Shown: positions 7,722 to 18,421, numbered from the stretch's first letter. The stretch is 64,000 nucleotides of DNA from Bacteroidales bacterium (GCA_021108035.1 JAIORQ010000024.1:27299-91298); one strand, 5' to 3'. Translations and numbers: made by a program. Notes: generated by a model not told the origin, from the letters alone.

Positions 7722-9068
7722 TTACATTGATATTTGTGATGCTCCTGCCCTGCCTGCTATTCTGCCGGATTTGGTAAGACCATCATAATGTCTCATTAAT
7801 AAATGACTTTCAATATGTTGTAAAGTATCCAGAACAACACCTACTAATATTAACAATGATGTTCCGCCATAAAAATATGCAAACTGATTATTTACCCCTC
7901 CTATCATTGCAAACGCAGGTAATATTGAAATCAGAGCTAAGAAAACAGACCCCGGGAATGTTATTCTTGACATAATTTCATCTAAATGTTCAATAGTTTT
8001 TCTACCCGGTTTTATACCCGGAATAAACCCGCCGTTTTTCTTCATATCTTCTGCCATTTGAGTTGGATTTACAGTGATTGCTGTATAGAAATATGTAAAA
8101 ACAATAACCAGCAATCCATAAACAAAATTGTACCAAAATCCTGTAATATCAGAAAAAGAAGCAGCAATTGAATTTGTAGTTTCAGTATCAAAACGTGTTA
8201 ACATCATCGGTAAAAACATTAATGCTTGTGCAAAAATAATCGGCATCACACCGGCAGCATTAACTTTTAACGGTATATATTGTCTGACTCCCCCATATTG
8301 TTTATTCCCGACAATTCTTTTCGCATACTGAACAGGTACTCTTCTTACTGCTTGTACTAAAGCAATTGAAGCAACAAACACTAAGAATAGGATTAACATT
8401 TCAACAATGAAAGCAATTAAACCTCCACCTCCTGAACCTAATTTAGAAACAAGCTCAGCAGCAAATGATTGTGGCAATCTTGCAATAATACCAATCATAA
8501 TCAATAAAGATATACCGTTACCAATTCCTTTATCAGTAATTTTTTCACCCAACCACATAATGAACATAGTACCTGCTACCATTAAAATAATAGCTGAGAA
8601 CCAGAACAAATCCTGACTATGCATAATAAATGCTTCAGCAGGTAACTGGTATTTAAGATTTGCTAAATAAGCAGGTGCTTGAAATCCTGTTATTAAAATA
8701 GTTAAGTATCTGGTAATTTGATTTATTTTTTTTCTTCCGCTTTCTCCTTCACGCTGTAAACGTTGGAAATACGGAACTGCCATTCCTAACAATTGAATAA
8801 CAATAGATGCTGATATATAAGGCATGATACCGAGTGCAAAAATTGATGCATTTGCAAAAGCACCGCCTGAAAACATATTAATCAAAGCTATGATTCCACC
8901 TTCACTTGCTTGTTGTTGAAAAGCTGTAATCTCATGGGGATCTACTCCAGGCAATACAACATGTGCCCCTAATCTGTATATTAAAATTAGTCCGAGAGTT
9001 GCAAGAATTTTGTTCCTAAGATCCTCAATTGCAATGATGTTCTTTATTGTCTGAATAAATTTCTTCAT
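7722..9068 (-). CDS. secY: Protein translocase subunit SecY
   Basis: The 448-residue channel subunit of the SecYEG translocon in the inner membrane. About ten hydrophobic segments are visible; the first follows a short cytoplasmic start (TIKNIIAIEDLRNKILATL). Family marks include the plug region with GGIIALINMFSGGA, the GNGISLLIMIGI segment, and NPTQMAEDMKKNGGFIPG before TM8, a cytoplasmic loop that contacts SecA and the ribosome. It follows rplO by five bases, the usual coupling with ribosomal proteins. Confidence 0.98.
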   Translation of the reverse strand: MKKFIQTIKNIIAIEDLRNKILATLGLILIYRLGAHVVLPGVDPHEITAFQQQASEGGIIALINMFSGGAFANASIFALGIMPYISASIVIQLLGMAVPYFQRLQREGESGRKKINQITRYLTILITGFQAPAYLANLKYQLPAEAFIMHSQDLFWFSAIILMVAGTMFIMWLGEKITDKGIGNGISLLIMIGIIARLPQSFAAELVSKLGSGGGGLIAFIVEMLILFLVFVASIALVQAVRRVPVQYAKRIVGNKQYGGVRQYIPLKVNAAGVMPIIFAQALMFLPMMLTRFDTETTNSIAASFSDITGFWYNFVYGLLVIVFTYFYTAITVNPTQMAEDMKKNGGFIPGIKPGRKTIEHLDEIMSRITFPGSVFLALISILPAFAMIGGVNNQFAYFYGGTSLLILVGVVLDTLQHIESHLLMRHYDGLTKSGRIAGRAGASQISM

Positions 9069-9073
9069 TAATT

Positions 9074-9523
9074 TTAAATTTTTTCTGCTTTACCACCTGC
9101 TTTTTCAATAGCTTCAACAGCCGATTTAGAAAATGCATGTGCTTTTACTTCAATTTTTGCAGTTAGTTCTCCGTTTGCAAGAATTTTAACTAAATCATTT
9201 TTTTGAATAAACCCTGCATTTTTAAGAGTATCAATATCAATAGATGTTATTGATTTATCTTTTGCAAGTTTTTCAAGAATATCAATATTAATAGCTTTAT
9301 ATTCTATTCTGTTGATATTTCTGAATCCAAATTTAGGCAAACGTCTGTGTATAGGCATTTGTCCTCCTTCGAAACCGAATCTTCGAGAGTATCCTGAGCG
9401 TGATTTTTGCCCTTTATGACCTCTTGTTGCGGTACGTCCTTTACCTGAACCAATACCTCTTGCAATTCTTTTTCTCTTCTTAACTGAACCTTTAGCAGGT
9501 TTTAAATTACTTAAATCCATCAT
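9074..9523 (-). CDS. rplO: 50S ribosomal protein L15
   Basis: A 149-residue large-subunit protein with the basic, Gly-rich start (LKPAKGSVKKRKRIARGIGSG, then KGQKSRSGYSRRFGFEGGQM) and a small globular C-terminus. Two adjacent ATG codons (9523 and 9520) could each be the start; the second gives the usual MDLSNL. It precedes secY. Confidence 0.97.
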   Translation of the reverse strand: MMDLSNLKPAKGSVKKRKRIARGIGSGKGRTATRGHKGQKSRSGYSRRFGFEGGQMPIHRRLPKFGFRNINRIEYKAINIDILEKLAKDKSITSIDIDTLKNAGFIQKNDLVKILANGELTAKIEVKAHAFSKSAVEAIEKAGGKAEKI

Positions 9524-9541
9524 TAATTATTTCAGGTATAT

Positions 9542-9724
9542 TTATTTTACTTTCTCTACACTCACAAGATGTAAAACTTTTCTTACCATCCCGTTAATTT
9601 GCTCATTTTCAGTATGCTCTGCAACACTGTCAATTTTTCTTAATCTGAGTGCTTGTAATGTAGCCTTTTGCCTTTGTGTTGCACCTATACTACTTTTCTT
9701 TTGTGTAATTCTTATCTTTGCCAT
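9542..9724 (-). CDS. rpmD: 50S ribosomal protein L30
   Basis: A 60-residue protein with the L30 pattern: ITQKKSSIGATQRQ, then LRLRKIDSVAEHT and a final MVRKVLHLVSVEK. It lies between rpsE and rplO as in the spc operon of most bacteria. Normal length and no anomalies. Confidence 0.97.
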   Translation of the reverse strand: MAKIRITQKKSSIGATQRQKATLQALRLRKIDSVAEHTENEQINGMVRKVLHLVSVEKVK

Positions 9725-9735
9725 ATTGTCAATAT

Positions 9736-10254
9736 CTATCCGTTAAAAACTTTATCAACAGTAACTCCTCTGTGCTGAGAAACTGTGTACGCATCTCTCA
9801 TAGATAATAAAGCATTCATAGTAGCTTTTACAAGATTATGCGGATTTGAAGAACCTTTAGATTTTGCTAAAACGTCTTTTACTCCGGCGCTTTCTAAAAC
9901 TGCACGCATCGCACCACCTGCTTTAACACCTGTACCATGAGAAGCAGGAATCATAAGAACATCAGCTCCACCATATTTTGCAGTCTGCTTATGAGGAATT
10001 GTACCGTTTATAACAGGAACTTTGACTAAACTTTTCTTTGCATCTTCAATGCCTTTTTGAATAGCAGTTGCAACTTCGCCTGCTTTACCAAGTCCGTAAC
10101 CGACAATGCCGTTTTCATTTCCGACAACAACAATAGCTGCAAAACTGAATGTTCTGCCACCTTTTGTTACTTTGGTAACTCTCTTAATAGCAACTAATCT
10201 GTCTTTAAGTTCAATATCAGTATTTCTGACTTGCTTTTCTTTACCTTTTGACAT
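9736..10254 (-). CDS. rpsE: 30S ribosomal protein S5
   Basis: A 172-residue S5, involved in decoding fidelity and mRNA unwinding at the entry tunnel. The double-stranded RNA-binding-like N-terminal domain ([31 protein letters not shown]) and the C-terminal domain ([33 protein letters not shown]) are complete. It is seven bases from rplR. The loop region GGRTFSF, where spectinomycin resistance changes arise, looks unaltered. Confidence 0.98.
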   Translation of the reverse strand: MSKGKEKQVRNTDIELKDRLVAIKRVTKVTKGGRTFSFAAIVVVGNENGIVGYGLGKAGEVATAIQKGIEDAKKSLVKVPVINGTIPHKQTAKYGGADVLMIPASHGTGVKAGGAMRAVLESAGVKDVLAKSKGSSNPHNLVKATMNALLSMRDAYTVSQHRGVTVDKVFNG

Positions 10255-10260
10255 AATTTC

Positions 10261-10620
10261 TTAAAATTTGAGTCCTTCTTTTCGGGCAGCTTCTGCTAAT
10301 GCTTTAACTCTGCCGTGATATAAATAACCGCTTCTGTCGAATAAGACAGATGTAATTTTTTTCTCTTTTGCTTTTCCTGCAATTTTCTTACCTACCAATC
10401 CTGCCACTTCAATTTTATTAACAATATTTTTTTCAGTAATGTCTTTTTCTTTTGATGATGCAGAAATTATAGTTTCTGAAGTAACATCATTAACTAACTG
10501 TACATAAATATGTTTATTACTTCTGAAAACTGATAATCTTGGGATTTCAGCAGTACCGTTTATTTTTTTTCTGATACGTTTTTTAATTCGTATTCTCCTT
10601 TCTCTCTTTGATAAAGCCAT
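10261..10620 (-). CDS. rplR: 50S ribosomal protein L18
   Basis: A 119-residue 5S rRNA-binding protein. It has the basic start ([18 protein letters not shown]), the [17 protein letters not shown] core and the end [21 protein letters not shown] 61-base gap with short TTTTAGA repeats separates it from rplF, wider than other gaps in this part of the cluster. Confidence 0.97.
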   Translation of the reverse strand: MALSKRERRIRIKKRIRKKINGTAEIPRLSVFRSNKHIYVQLVNDVTSETIISASSKEKDITEKNIVNKIEVAGLVGKKIAGKAKEKKITSVLFDRSGYLYHGRVKALAEAARKEGLKF

Positions 10621-10626
10621 AATTAA

Positions 10627-10651
10627 TTTTAGATTTTAGATTTTAGATTTT
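10627..10651. repeat. Heptamer tandem repeat inside the ribosomal operon
   Basis: TTTTAGA occurs three times in a row followed by TTTTT, in the spacer between rplF and rplR. It is one of several short-word repeats in this window, each with its own word. Confidence 0.75.
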
Positions 10652-10681
10652 TGCTTCTAAAATTTATATTCTTATTTCCTG

Positions 10682-11236
10682 TTACTCAGCAGCAGCCTTT
10701 CCGACTTTTTTCCTTACGTATTCATCTATATATCTGATACCTTTTCCTTTATATGGTTCAGGTTTTCTGAATGATCTTACTTTTGCCGCTACTTGACCTA
10801 ATAATTGTTTGTCGAAACTTTTTAAAGTAATAAATGCATTTTGTCTTTTTTCTTGTTGAACTTCAGCTATAACTTCTATAGGCATCTCAAATACAATAGG
10901 ATGAGAATAACCTACATGCAGTTCTAACAATTTTCCTTTAGTTTCAGCTCGGTATCCGACACCAATTACTTCCAATTTTTTTTCAAAGCCTGCAGAAACT
11001 CCCGCAACCATATTGTAAATTAAAACTCTTGATAAACCATGAAAAGATTTATGAGTTTTTGAATCTGACATACGAGTTACAATAACTTCTGTTCCGTTAA
11101 TCTCAATTTTAATATCTTTATTAATTTTTTGAGATAATTCACCCAGTTTACCTTTTACTGTAACAACATTTTTGTCTGAAACATCAATTTTTACACCGTC
11201 AGGTATACTTATCGGTAATTTTCCTATTCGTGACAT
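10682..11236 (-). CDS. rplF: 50S ribosomal protein L6
   Basis: A 184-residue protein of two similar domains, sitting near the factor-binding stalk. Marks are MSRIGKLPISIPDGVKI, the middle VIGVGYRAETKGKLLELHVGYSHP and the final PEPYKGKGIRYIDEYVRKKVGK, all typical. Order rpsH-rplF-rplR is conserved. Confidence 0.98.
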   Translation of the reverse strand: MSRIGKLPISIPDGVKIDVSDKNVVTVKGKLGELSQKINKDIKIEINGTEVIVTRMSDSKTHKSFHGLSRVLIYNMVAGVSAGFEKKLEVIGVGYRAETKGKLLELHVGYSHPIVFEMPIEVIAEVQQEKRQNAFITLKSFDKQLLGQVAAKVRSFRKPEPYKGKGIRYIDEYVRKKVGKAAAE

Positions 11237-11258
11237 ATCTGATTTCTTTTCCTTCTAA

Positions 11259-11657
11259 TTAATATACATAACATAATACTTCACCGCCAACTTTTTGTCT
11301 TGTAGCATCTTTATTTGTCATTACGCCATTTGAAGTAGATATTATTGCAATTCCTAATCCGTTAAGAACTCTGGGCATATCAACGGCAGACGTATATTTT
11401 CTTAAACCGGGTGTACTAATTCTTTCTAATTTAGTAAATGCCGGAGTCTTTGTTTTGGGATGATACTTAAGAGCAATTTTTATTTTACCCTGTTTATTAT
11501 CATCTTCAAATTTATAACTAAGAATATAACCTTGTTCAAATAATATTTTAGTTATACCTTTCTTTAAGTTTGAAGCCGGTATCTCAACAACTTTATGTTT
11601 TGCCATTACGGCATTTCTTATTCTTGTAAGATAATCTGCGACAGTATCTGTAATCAT
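11259..11657 (-). CDS. rpsH: 30S ribosomal protein S8
   Basis: A 132-residue central-domain binder of 16S r[32 protein letters not shown] and [16 protein letters not shown]. In enterobacteria S8 represses the spc operon by binding the rplE leader; whether this holds here cannot be seen. Between rpsN and rplF. Confidence 0.98.
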   Translation of the reverse strand: MITDTVADYLTRIRNAVMAKHKVVEIPASNLKKGITKILFEQGYILSYKFEDDNKQGKIKIALKYHPKTKTPAFTKLERISTPGLRKYTSAVDMPRVLNGLGIAIISTSNGVMTNKDATRQKVGGEVLCYVY

Positions 11658-11679
11658 TTTTTTAAATTTTAATGTTTTT

Positions 11680-11949
11680 TTACCAACTTGCTTTTTTTAC
11701 ACCGGGAATCAAACCTTTTGATGCCATCTCTCTGAAAGTTATTCTGCTGATACCAAATTGTCTCATGTATCCTCTGGGTCTTCCGGTAAGACTGCAACGA
11801 TTATGAAGCCTTACTTTTGATGAATTTTTCGGCAATTTTGCTAAGGCTTCCCAGTCACCTTCAGCTTTATATTTTGCTCTTTTTTCAGCGTATTTTTCAA
11901 CAAGCTTTTGTCTTTTTCTCTCTCGAGCTTTCATTGATTCTTTAGCCAT
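11680..11949 (-). CDS. rpsN: 30S ribosomal protein S14 (zinc-free form)
   Basis: An 89-residue S14: [16 protein letters not shown], then [20 protein letters not shown] and the end GVKKASW. The long form without the CxxC pairs, so it does not bind zinc. Located between rplE and rpsH as usual. Confidence 0.97.
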   Translation of the reverse strand: MAKESMKARERKRQKLVEKYAEKRAKYKAEGDWEALAKLPKNSSKVRLHNRCSLTGRPRGYMRQFGISRITFREMASKGLIPGVKKASW

Positions 11950-11955
11950 TCTCTT

Positions 11956-12504
11956 TTATTTTTTAAACGGAAAACCAAATTGTTTTAATAATGCATAACC
12001 TTCTTCATCAGTATTTGCAGATGTTACAAATGTTATGTTCATTCCTAAAATTTTATCAATTTTATCTAATTCAATTTCAGGAAAAATAAATTGCTCTTCA
12101 ATCCCTAATGTATAGTTCCCTCTCCCGTCCAACTTTCCTGAGACGCCTCTGAAGTCTTTAATCCTCGGAATAGCAACAACGAGAAGTTTTTCCAGAAATT
12201 CATACATTCTGTCTCTTCTTAAAGTTACTTTAACTCCAATGGGCATTCCTTCTCTCAATTTGAAATTAGAGATATTATTTTTTGCATTTCTTTGTATTGC
12301 TTTTTGTCCGGCAATTAAAGTTAATTCTTCTTGTGCCGTATTAATAATTTTTTTATCTGCAACACCTTGTCCTATTCCTTGATTTAAAACAATCTTCTTT
12401 AATCTGGGAGCTTGCATTACACTACTGTAATTAAATTCCTTTTTTAAAGCAGGAATAATCTCTTCATTAAATTTTTTCTTTAATGTAGGAATTCTCTTTT
12501 CCAT
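11956..12504 (-). CDS. rplE: 50S ribosomal protein L5
   Basis: A 182-residue 5S rRNA-binding protein of the central protuberance. [37 protein letters not shown] and [19 protein letters not shown] are conserved L5 segments. Its first base overlaps the last base of rplX, suggesting translational coupling. Confidence 0.98.
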   Translation of the reverse strand: MEKRIPTLKKKFNEEIIPALKKEFNYSSVMQAPRLKKIVLNQGIGQGVADKKIINTAQEELTLIAGQKAIQRNAKNNISNFKLREGMPIGVKVTLRRDRMYEFLEKLLVVAIPRIKDFRGVSGKLDGRGNYTLGIEEQFIFPEIELDKIDKILGMNITFVTSANTDEEGYALLKQFGFPFKK

Positions 12505-12833
12505 TACTTAATCTCTTGTTGGTTCTTAGATTTTTTAGAATAACGTACTAATTTACCTTTGTCGTTTAACTTTCTTCCGACTCTGGTTGGTACACCTGTT
12601 TCAGGACATACTACATTTAAATTTGAAATATGAATCGCAGCTTCTTCTTTAATAATACCACCTTCAGGATATTTTGAATTAGGTTTTGTATGTTTAGAAA
12701 TAAGATTTACTCCTTCAACAATGGCTCTGTAAGTATCTCTTTTTACTTTAAGAACACGTCCTTTTTTACCTTTATCATTTCCTGATAATACTTGTACGAT
12801 ATCCCCTTTCTTTATTTTAATTTTCGTTTGCAT
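12504..12833 (-). CDS. rplX: 50S ribosomal protein L24
   Basis: A 109-residue assembly initiator of the large subunit with a KOW motif ([20 protein letters not shown]) and the middle [12 protein letters not shown]. The stop shares one base with the start of rplE. Length and place are normal. Confidence 0.98.
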   Translation of the reverse strand: MQTKIKIKKGDIVQVLSGNDKGKKGRVLKVKRDTYRAIVEGVNLISKHTKPNSKYPEGGIIKEEAAIHISNLNVVCPETGVPTRVGRKLNDKGKLVRYSKKSKNQQEIK

Positions 12834-12852
12834 CAGAATAGTATTTTTTCAA

Positions 12853-13218
12853 TTATAAAACTTCAGGAGCGAGTGAAATTATTTTCATATTCGTTTTTCT
12901 TAACTCTCTCGGAATAGGGCCGAAAACACGAGTGCCTCTCATCTCACCGGCAGCATTTAAAAGAACAACAGCATTATCATCAAATCTGATATAGGATCCG
13001 TCTTTTCTTCTAATTTCCTTTTTTGTTCTTACAATAACACCTCTGGTTACTGTCCCTTTCTTTATTTCGCTTGACGGGATTGCACTTTTAACGGTAACAA
13101 CTACTTTATCTCCAATAGATGCATATCGTTTTTTTGTTCCGCCTAATACTCTGATAACCAGCACTTCTTTAGCACCACTATTATCAGCTACATTTATTCT
13201 GCTTTCTTGTTGTATCAT
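12853..13218 (-). CDS. rplN: 50S ribosomal protein L14
   Basis: A 121-residue protein at the subunit interface (bridge B8). [36 protein letters not shown] and [13 protein letters not shown] are nearly invariant L14 segments. Two bases separate it from rpsQ. Confidence 0.98.
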   Translation of the reverse strand: MIQQESRINVADNSGAKEVLVIRVLGGTKKRYASIGDKVVVTVKSAIPSSEIKKGTVTRGVIVRTKKEIRRKDGSYIRFDDNAVVLLNAAGEMRGTRVFGPIPRELRKTNMKIISLAPEVL

Positions 13219-13220
13219 GA

Positions 13221-13478
13221 TTACTTAGCTCTTTCAATAATTTCAACTAATCTCCATTTTTTTCTTTTACTGATCGGTCTTGTCTCAGCAATTCTTACGG
13301 TATCACCCATTTTACATGTATCTTCCTCATCGTGAGCAATATACTTTTTGATTTTTGTAATGAACTTACCGTAAACAGGATGCTTAAATCTTCTTCGTAC
13401 AGCAACAGTGATAGATTTTTGCATTTTATCACCGGTTACAATACCTATTCTTTCCTTTCTTAGATTTCTTTGTTCCAT
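13221..13478 (-). CDS. rpsQ: 30S ribosomal protein S17
   Basis: An 85-residue OB-fold protein: [20 protein letters not shown], then [17 protein letters not shown] and [16 protein letters not shown]. Between rpmC and rplN in the S10/spc order. Confidence 0.98.
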   Translation of the reverse strand: MEQRNLRKERIGIVTGDKMQKSITVAVRRRFKHPVYGKFITKIKKYIAHDEEDTCKMGDTVRIAETRPISKRKKWRLVEIIERAK

Positions 13479-13492
13479 TTTTAATGCTTATC

Positions 13493-13699
13493 TTATTTAG
13501 ATTTATTTTCGTTAATTTCTCTTTGTCTTAACTCTGTTTTTAAACGAGCTATAAATCTTTTTGATTCAGTTATTTGATGAGGATTTTCAAGATCAGAAAT
13601 TTTATGATTCATCTTTAAACTGACCTTACTTACTTTCTCATTATCTAATCTTTCCAGAATTTCTTTAGTTGTTAATTCTCTAATTTCAGAATTCTTCAT
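13493..13699 (-). CDS. rpmC: 50S ribosomal protein L29
   Basis: A 68-residue helical protein at the tunnel exit where SRP and trigger factor dock. MKNSEIRELTTKEILERL and the closing RFIARLKTELRQREIN are typical; the first helix is joined to the last by a short NPHQ turn. Eleven bases after rplP. Confidence 0.97.
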   Translation of the reverse strand: MKNSEIRELTTKEILERLDNEKVSKVSLKMNHKISDLENPHQITESKRFIARLKTELRQREINENKSK

Positions 13700-13710
13700 T
13701 GCTTGTTTTA

Positions 13711-14136
13711 TTATGAATTTTCAATGTAATCTCTACGTACAATAAATTTAGTTTTTACGGGTAATTTTTGTGCGGCAAGTCTCATAGCTTCTTTTGCAAT
13801 TACCTCAGGTACTCCGTCTGCTTCAAACAATATTCTTCCCGGTTTTACTCTTGCAACAAACAATTCAGGTTCACCTTTTCCTTTACCCATCCTTACCTCA
13901 GCAGGTTTTTTAGTTACCGGTTTATCAGGAAAAACTCTGATCCAAATATTACCTTCTCTTTTCATATATCTGGTAACAGCTTGTCTTGCAGCTTCCAGTT
14001 GTCTTCCTGTTACCCAAGCAGTTTCAAGAGATTTTATAGCAAAAGAACCAAACGCAATTGTAGTTCCTCTTGTAGAATTACCTTTCATTCTGCCTTTTTG
14101 CTGCTTTCTGTATTTTGTCTTTTTTGGTTGTAACAT
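13711..14136 (-). CDS. rplP: 50S ribosomal protein L16
   Basis: A 141-residue protein close to the peptidyl-transferase centre and the A-site tRNA elbow. [38 protein letters not shown], and [20 protein letters not shown] are family marks. A 38-base gap separates it from rpsC. Confidence 0.98.
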   Translation of the reverse strand: MLQPKKTKYRKQQKGRMKGNSTRGTTIAFGSFAIKSLETAWVTGRQLEAARQAVTRYMKREGNIWIRVFPDKPVTKKPAEVRMGKGKGEPELFVARVKPGRILFEADGVPEVIAKEAMRLAAQKLPVKTKFIVRRDYIENS

Positions 14137-14174
14137 TTTTCTTGTTTATTATAATAAAATATATTAATTCTATT

Positions 14175-14879
14175 TTATTTTCTTCTTCCGGTTCTTTTAT
14201 TTGGTCTGTGTTTTGTTTTAGGTTTTGTAAAATCAGGAGTAAGATCTTGTTTTCCGAATTTTTCACCTCTGCAAATCCAAACTTTAACTCCGACTAAACC
14301 AACTTTTGTTAAAGCTTCAGCAATATGATAATCAATATCTGCACGTAAAGTATGTAAAGGCGTTCTACCTTCTTTATACATTTCGTTTCTGGCCATTTCA
14401 GCTCCGTTCAGCCTACCTGAAACCATAACTTTAATTCCTTCAGCACCCATTCTCATTGAAGAAGAAATTGCCATTTTTACAGCACGCCTGTATGCAATGT
14501 TACCTTCTATTTGCTTTGCAATATTTTCAGCAACAATAACTGCATCTAATTCAGGTTTTTTTATTTCAAAAATATTAATTTGAATATCTTTCCCTCCTGT
14601 TATCTTTTTTAATTCTTCTTTTAATTTATCAACTTCCTGACCTCCTTTACCAATAATAATTCCCGGTCTTGAAGTTGTTATTGTAACAGTAATTAGTTTT
14701 AAAGTTCTGTCAATAATTATTCTTGATATACCTGCTTTAGCTAAACGAGTTTGGAGATATTTTCTTATTTTACTGTCTTCTTTGATCTTATCTGCATATT
14801 TATCACCACCGAACCAGTTTGAGTCCCAACCTCTGATAATACCTAATCTGTTACTTATCGGATTTATTTTTTGTCCCAT
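14175..14879 (-). CDS. rpsC: 30S ribosomal protein S3
   Basis: A 234-residue head protein at the mRNA entry. [20 protein letters not shown], the KH domain signature [15 protein letters not shown] and the C-terminal [20 protein letters not shown] are present, followed by a basic tail. The stop of rplV shares one base with its start at 14879. Confidence 0.98.
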   Translation of the reverse strand: MGQKINPISNRLGIIRGWDSNWFGGDKYADKIKEDSKIRKYLQTRLAKAGISRIIIDRTLKLITVTITTSRPGIIIGKGGQEVDKLKEELKKITGGKDIQINIFEIKKPELDAVIVAENIAKQIEGNIAYRRAVKMAISSSMRMGAEGIKVMVSGRLNGAEMARNEMYKEGRTPLHTLRADIDYHIAEALTKVGLVGVKVWICRGEKFGKQDLTPDFTKPKTKHRPNKRTGRRK

Positions 14880-15280
14880 TATAATTTTTCTTTACTGTCA
14901 ATAAATAAAGTTACGTGATTTGACCGCTTTCTTATTCTGTGTGCTCTACCCTGCGGTGCAGGTCTGTATCTTTTAAGCATTCCTGCCGAATCAACACGTA
15001 TTTCTTTTATAAAAAGATAATGATCTTCAGGTTTTTTACCTTCATTTTTATTTTCCCAATTAGCAATTGCAGATTTTAATAATTTTTCTAATCTGCCTGA
15101 AGCTTCTTTCGGATTATATTTCAAAATATCAAGAGCTTTCAAAATTTCTTCACCTCGAATTAAATCAGCAACCAATCTCATTTTTCTGGGAGAGGTCGGA
15201 CAATTTCTAAGAATCGCAAAATATTGATTCTTTTTTGCTTCCTTAATTTGTTCTGCTCTTTGTTTTTTACGTGCACTCAT
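14879..15280 (-). CDS. rplV: 50S ribosomal protein L22
   Basis: A 133-residue protein lining the exit tunnel. The core runs from [19 protein letters not shown] to a beta-hairpin region [19 protein letters not shown], the loop that contacts nascent chains and where macrolide resistance can arise. Overlaps its neighbours rpsS and rpsC by one base each. Confidence 0.97.
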   Translation of the reverse strand: MSARKKQRAEQIKEAKKNQYFAILRNCPTSPRKMRLVADLIRGEEILKALDILKYNPKEASGRLEKLLKSAIANWENKNEGKKPEDHYLFIKEIRVDSAGMLKRYRPAPQGRAHRIRKRSNHVTLFIDSKEKL

Positions 15281-15543
15281 TATTTTTTCTTTTTATGTCC
15301 TCTATAAGTTCTGGTTGGTGAGAATTCTCCTAATCTGTGTCCCACCATATTTTCTGTTACATATACAGGAATAAATTTTTTCCCGTTATGTACTGCAATA
15401 GTATGGCCAACGAAATCCGGCGAAATCATAGAATTTCTGGCCCATGTTTTTATTACTTTTTTCTTTCCGGACTCTGACATTTCAACAACTCTTCTTTCAA
15501 GTTTAAAGTTGATATATGGTCCTTTTTTGAGTGATCTGCTCAT
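15280..15543 (-). CDS. rpsS: 30S ribosomal protein S19
   Basis: An 87-residue protein of the small-subunit head: [36 protein letters not shown] and the end [16 protein letters not shown]. The frame stays open 21 codons upstream, but the ATG at 15543 gives the family N-terminus, while the upstream part is encoded by a repeat, so the shorter form is chosen. Confidence 0.96.
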   Translation of the reverse strand: MSRSLKKGPYINFKLERRVVEMSESGKKKVIKTWARNSMISPDFVGHTIAVHNGKKFIPVYVTENMVGHRLGEFSPTRTYRGHKKKK

Positions 15544-15544
15544 A

Positions 15545-15680
15545 TTTAGTAATTTAGTTTTATAGTGATTTAGTAATTTAGTTTTAAGTAAATATTCATT
15601 AGTCAATTATTTCAATTTAGTGTCTACAAACATTTTCTTAACATATTAGTATCCTAATTTTACTAATTCACTATTTTACT
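15545..15680. repeat. Word repeat and inverted repeat in the rplB-rpsS spacer
   Basis: The 138-base gap between rplB and rpsS holds an exact direct repeat of TTTAGTAATTTAGTTTTA (15545-15562 and 15569-15586). Near the other end (about 15650-15680) lies an imperfect inverted copy of the same words (TTTACTAATTCACTATTTTA). The arms could fold into a long AU-rich hairpin in the operon mRNA. Confidence 0.65.
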
Positions 15681-15681
15681 T

Positions 15682-16518
15682 TTATTTCTTACGTTTCTTA
15701 GTTTTTCTTCTTTCAACAATATATTTATCTGATGCTTTTTTACCTCTGGTCTTAAATCCTTTAGCAAGTACACCGTTTCTTGATCTCGGATGTCCTCCTG
15801 AAGATTTACCTTCTCCTCCACCCATAGGATGGTCAACAGGATTCATTGCTACTCCTCTTACTCTTGGTCTTCTTCCTTGCCATCTTGTTCTTCCGGCTTT
15901 CCCTGATTTCAATAATGCATGATCAGAGTTAGAAACCGTTCCGATTGTTGCTCTGCAAGATGCAAGTACTTTTCTAATCTCTCCTGACGGCAATTTAAGA
16001 ACAGCAAATTTTCCTTCTCTTGAAATCAATTGGGCATATGACCCGGCACTTCTTGCCATTTCAGCTCCCTTTTTAGGTTGCAATTCGACATTGTGAACAA
16101 CAGTTCCTAAAGGAATATCTGATAAAAACAAAGTATTACCGACTTCAGGTGATACTTCTTTACCTGATACTATCTTATCTCCTACTTTTAAACCATTTGG
16201 TGCAATGATATATCTTTTTTCACCGTCAGCATAAAACACCAATGCTATAAAAGCTGATCGGTTAGGATCATATTCAATTGTTTTAACAGTTGCAGGAACT
16301 CCGTCTTTATCTCTTTTAAAATCAATAATTCTGTAAGCTTTTTTATGACCGCCGCCAATATAACGCATGGTCATACGTCCTTGATTATTTCTTCCTCCGC
16401 TTTTATTCTTACCTTTAACTAATGATTTTTCACGCTTTGAAGTTGTAAGTTCTTCAAAGGTATTTACTATTTTCCCCCTCTGTCCGGGTGTTACCGGTTT
16501 TATTTTCTTTACTGCCAT
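15682..16518 (-). CDS. rplB: 50S ribosomal protein L2
   Basis: A 278-residue protein needed for subunit association and peptidyl transfer. [20 protein letters not shown], then the C-terminal [20 protein letters not shown] with the conserved histidine next to the catalytic centre. Complete and of usual length; it ends in a basic KRKK tail. Confidence 0.98.
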   Translation of the reverse strand: MAVKKIKPVTPGQRGKIVNTFEELTTSKREKSLVKGKNKSGGRNNQGRMTMRYIGGGHKKAYRIIDFKRDKDGVPATVKTIEYDPNRSAFIALVFYADGEKRYIIAPNGLKVGDKIVSGKEVSPEVGNTLFLSDIPLGTVVHNVELQPKKGAEMARSAGSYAQLISREGKFAVLKLPSGEIRKVLASCRATIGTVSNSDHALLKSGKAGRTRWQGRRPRVRGVAMNPVDHPMGGGEGKSSGGHPRSRNGVLAKGFKTRGKKASDKYIVERRKTKKRKK

Positions 16519-16524
16519 TATTTC

Positions 16525-16815
16525 TTAAATATTGCTGTATAAATCAATAGTATCGCCGTCAACTAATGTAACGACAGCTTTTTTAAAAGACTTCTTTTTA
16601 CCTTTAATCAAACCTGTCTTTGTAAATCGGTTTTTCCTTTTACCTCCGTAAACCATGGTATTAACATTCTCAACCGTAACATTATAATACTTCTCAACAG
16701 CCTTTTTAATTTCAACTTTATTTGCTTTTTTTTCAACAATAAATCCGTACTGATTAAGTTTTTCACTTATTTCAGTCATTTTTTCGGTTATTATTGGTTC
16801 AATAAGGATGTTCAT
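16525..16815 (-). CDS. rplW: 50S ribosomal protein L23
   Basis: A 96-residue protein at the exit-tunnel rim that docks trigger factor and SRP. EPIITEKMTEISEKLNQYGF, KVEIKKAVEKYYNVTVENVN and the basic loop GGKRKNRFTKTG fit L23. Six bases from rplB and five from rplD. Confidence 0.97.
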   Translation of the reverse strand: MNILIEPIITEKMTEISEKLNQYGFIVEKKANKVEIKKAVEKYYNVTVENVNTMVYGGKRKNRFTKTGLIKGKKKSFKKAVVTLVDGDTIDLYSNI

Positions 16816-16820
16816 AGTCT

Positions 16821-17462
16821 TTATTTTTCTTCTGTTAATCCAAAATTCTTATTAATTCGGTCAATTGAGCTTTCTGTTAAGACTAAAGTTTCACTGTTTA
16901 ACACATCGTAAGTTGTTAATTCTGAAACCGTTAAGACTTTTGACCTCTTCAAATTTCGAGCTGACAAATATATATTTTTATTTTTATTAGATAAAACTAA
17001 AAGCGATTTTTTCTCATTAATTTTTAAATTATTTTGAAAATTAACGAACTCTTTTGTTTTAGGAGCCTGAAAATCAATATCTTCTACGACAAAAATATTT
17101 TTATTTTTTGCTTTATAAGATAAAACTGATTTTTTAGCTAATTGCTTAACTTTTTTATTCAACTTAAATCCGTAATCTCTTGGTCTTGGTCCGAACATTC
17201 TTCCTCCACCTCTTAAAATAGGATTTTTCATGCTGCCTGCACGAGCTGTACCTGTCCCTTTTTGTCTTTTAATTTTTCTGGTACTTCCTCTTATCTCTCC
17301 TCTTTCTTTAGTTTTATGAGTACCTTGTCTTTGATTAGCTAGATATTGTTTTACATCAAGATAAATAACATGATCGTTAGGTTCGATATTAAAAATATCA
17401 TCTGCTAATTCAACCTTTTTACCGGTTTCTTCACCGGATATATTTAATACATTAAGTTTCAT
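16821..17462 (-). CDS. rplD: 50S ribosomal protein L4
   Basis: A 213-residue protein with the tunnel-reaching loop around [18 protein letters not shown] and [19 protein letters not shown], followed by [18 protein letters not shown]. In E. coli L4 represses the S10 operon; no such leader can be identified here. Its start overlaps the rplC stop by one base. Confidence 0.97.
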   Translation of the reverse strand: MKLNVLNISGEETGKKVELADDIFNIEPNDHVIYLDVKQYLANQRQGTHKTKERGEIRGSTRKIKRQKGTGTARAGSMKNPILRGGGRMFGPRPRDYGFKLNKKVKQLAKKSVLSYKAKNKNIFVVEDIDFQAPKTKEFVNFQNNLKINEKKSLLVLSNKNKNIYLSARNLKRSKVLTVSELTTYDVLNSETLVLTESSIDRINKNFGLTEEK

Positions 17463-18085
17463 TACTTCGTAATTATTATGTATGATCCTTTTGAACCCGG
17501 TACGGATCCTTTAACTATTATAATATTATTCTCCGGAATAACTTTTAATACACGTGAGTTAATAACTTTAACTCTATCATTACCCATTCTTCCTGCCATT
17601 CTCATACCTTTAAATACTCTTGACGGATATGATGAAGCTCCGAGAGACCCGGGTGCTCTTAATCTGTTATGTTGTCCGTGAGTAGCATCACCAACTCCTT
17701 TAAAATTATATCTTTTTACAACACCTTGAAAACCTTTTCCTTTAGAATAACCTGTAACATCTACCCATGTATCATTAAAAAAAGTTTCAACAGTAACTGT
17801 ATCACCAACTTTATAATCTGCTCCTGCTTCTTCAAGAGGAAATTCAACTATCTTTCTTTTCGGAGAAGTTTTAGCATTTTTGAAATGTCCCATTTCTGCT
17901 TTATTTGTTCTCTTTTCCTTTTTTTCGTCATAAGCAAGCTGGATTGCTTCATAACCATCGTTGTCTAATGTTTTTATTTGAGTAACAACGCATGGTCCGG
18001 CTTCTAAAACAGTGCATGGAATATTATTTCCCTCGGCACTGAAAACGGATGTCATTCCGATTTTTTTTCCAATTAATCCGAACAT
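17462..18085 (-). CDS. rplC: 50S ribosomal protein L3
   Basis: A 207-residue early-assembly protein reaching the peptidyl-transferase centre. [19 protein letters not shown], the loop [15 protein letters not shown], and [20 protein letters not shown] are conserved. In order after rpsJ. Confidence 0.98.
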   Translation of the reverse strand: MFGLIGKKIGMTSVFSAEGNNIPCTVLEAGPCVVTQIKTLDNDGYEAIQLAYDEKKEKRTNKAEMGHFKNAKTSPKRKIVEFPLEEAGADYKVGDTVTVETFFNDTWVDVTGYSKGKGFQGVVKRYNFKGVGDATHGQHNRLRAPGSLGASSYPSRVFKGMRMAGRMGNDRVKVINSRVLKVIPENNIIIVKGSVPGSKGSYIIITK

Positions 18086-18115
18086 TTTTCTTTTCTTTTA
18101 CCTTATTTTTTAATA

Positions 18116-18421
18116 TCAAACTTTAATTTCAACATCAACTCCACTCGGAAGTTCCAGTTTCATTAGTGCATCAACAGTTTTTGGAGTTGAACTGTATATA
18201 TCAATCAATCTTTTAAAAGAAGACAATTGAAATTGTTCTCTTGATTTTTTATTTACAAATGTTGATCTTAATACAGTAAAAATTCTTTTTTTAGTTGGTA
18301 AGGGGATTGGCCCGCTTACAACTGCACCTGTTGCTTTCACAGTTTTTACGATCTTTTCAGCTGAATTATCAACTAAATTGTGATCGTATGATTTCAACTT
18401 TATTCTAATTTTTTGTGCCAT
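18116..18421 (-). CDS. rpsJ: 30S ribosomal protein S10
   Basis: A 101-residue head protein that also serves as NusE in transcription antitermination. [36 protein letters not shown] and [16 protein letters not shown] are diagnostic. It follows fusA by 21 bases; tufA, which often lies here, is absent. Confidence 0.98.
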   Translation of the reverse strand: MAQKIRIKLKSYDHNLVDNSAEKIVKTVKATGAVVSGPIPLPTKKRIFTVLRSTFVNKKSREQFQLSSFKRLIDIYSSTPKTVDALMKLELPSGVDVEIKV

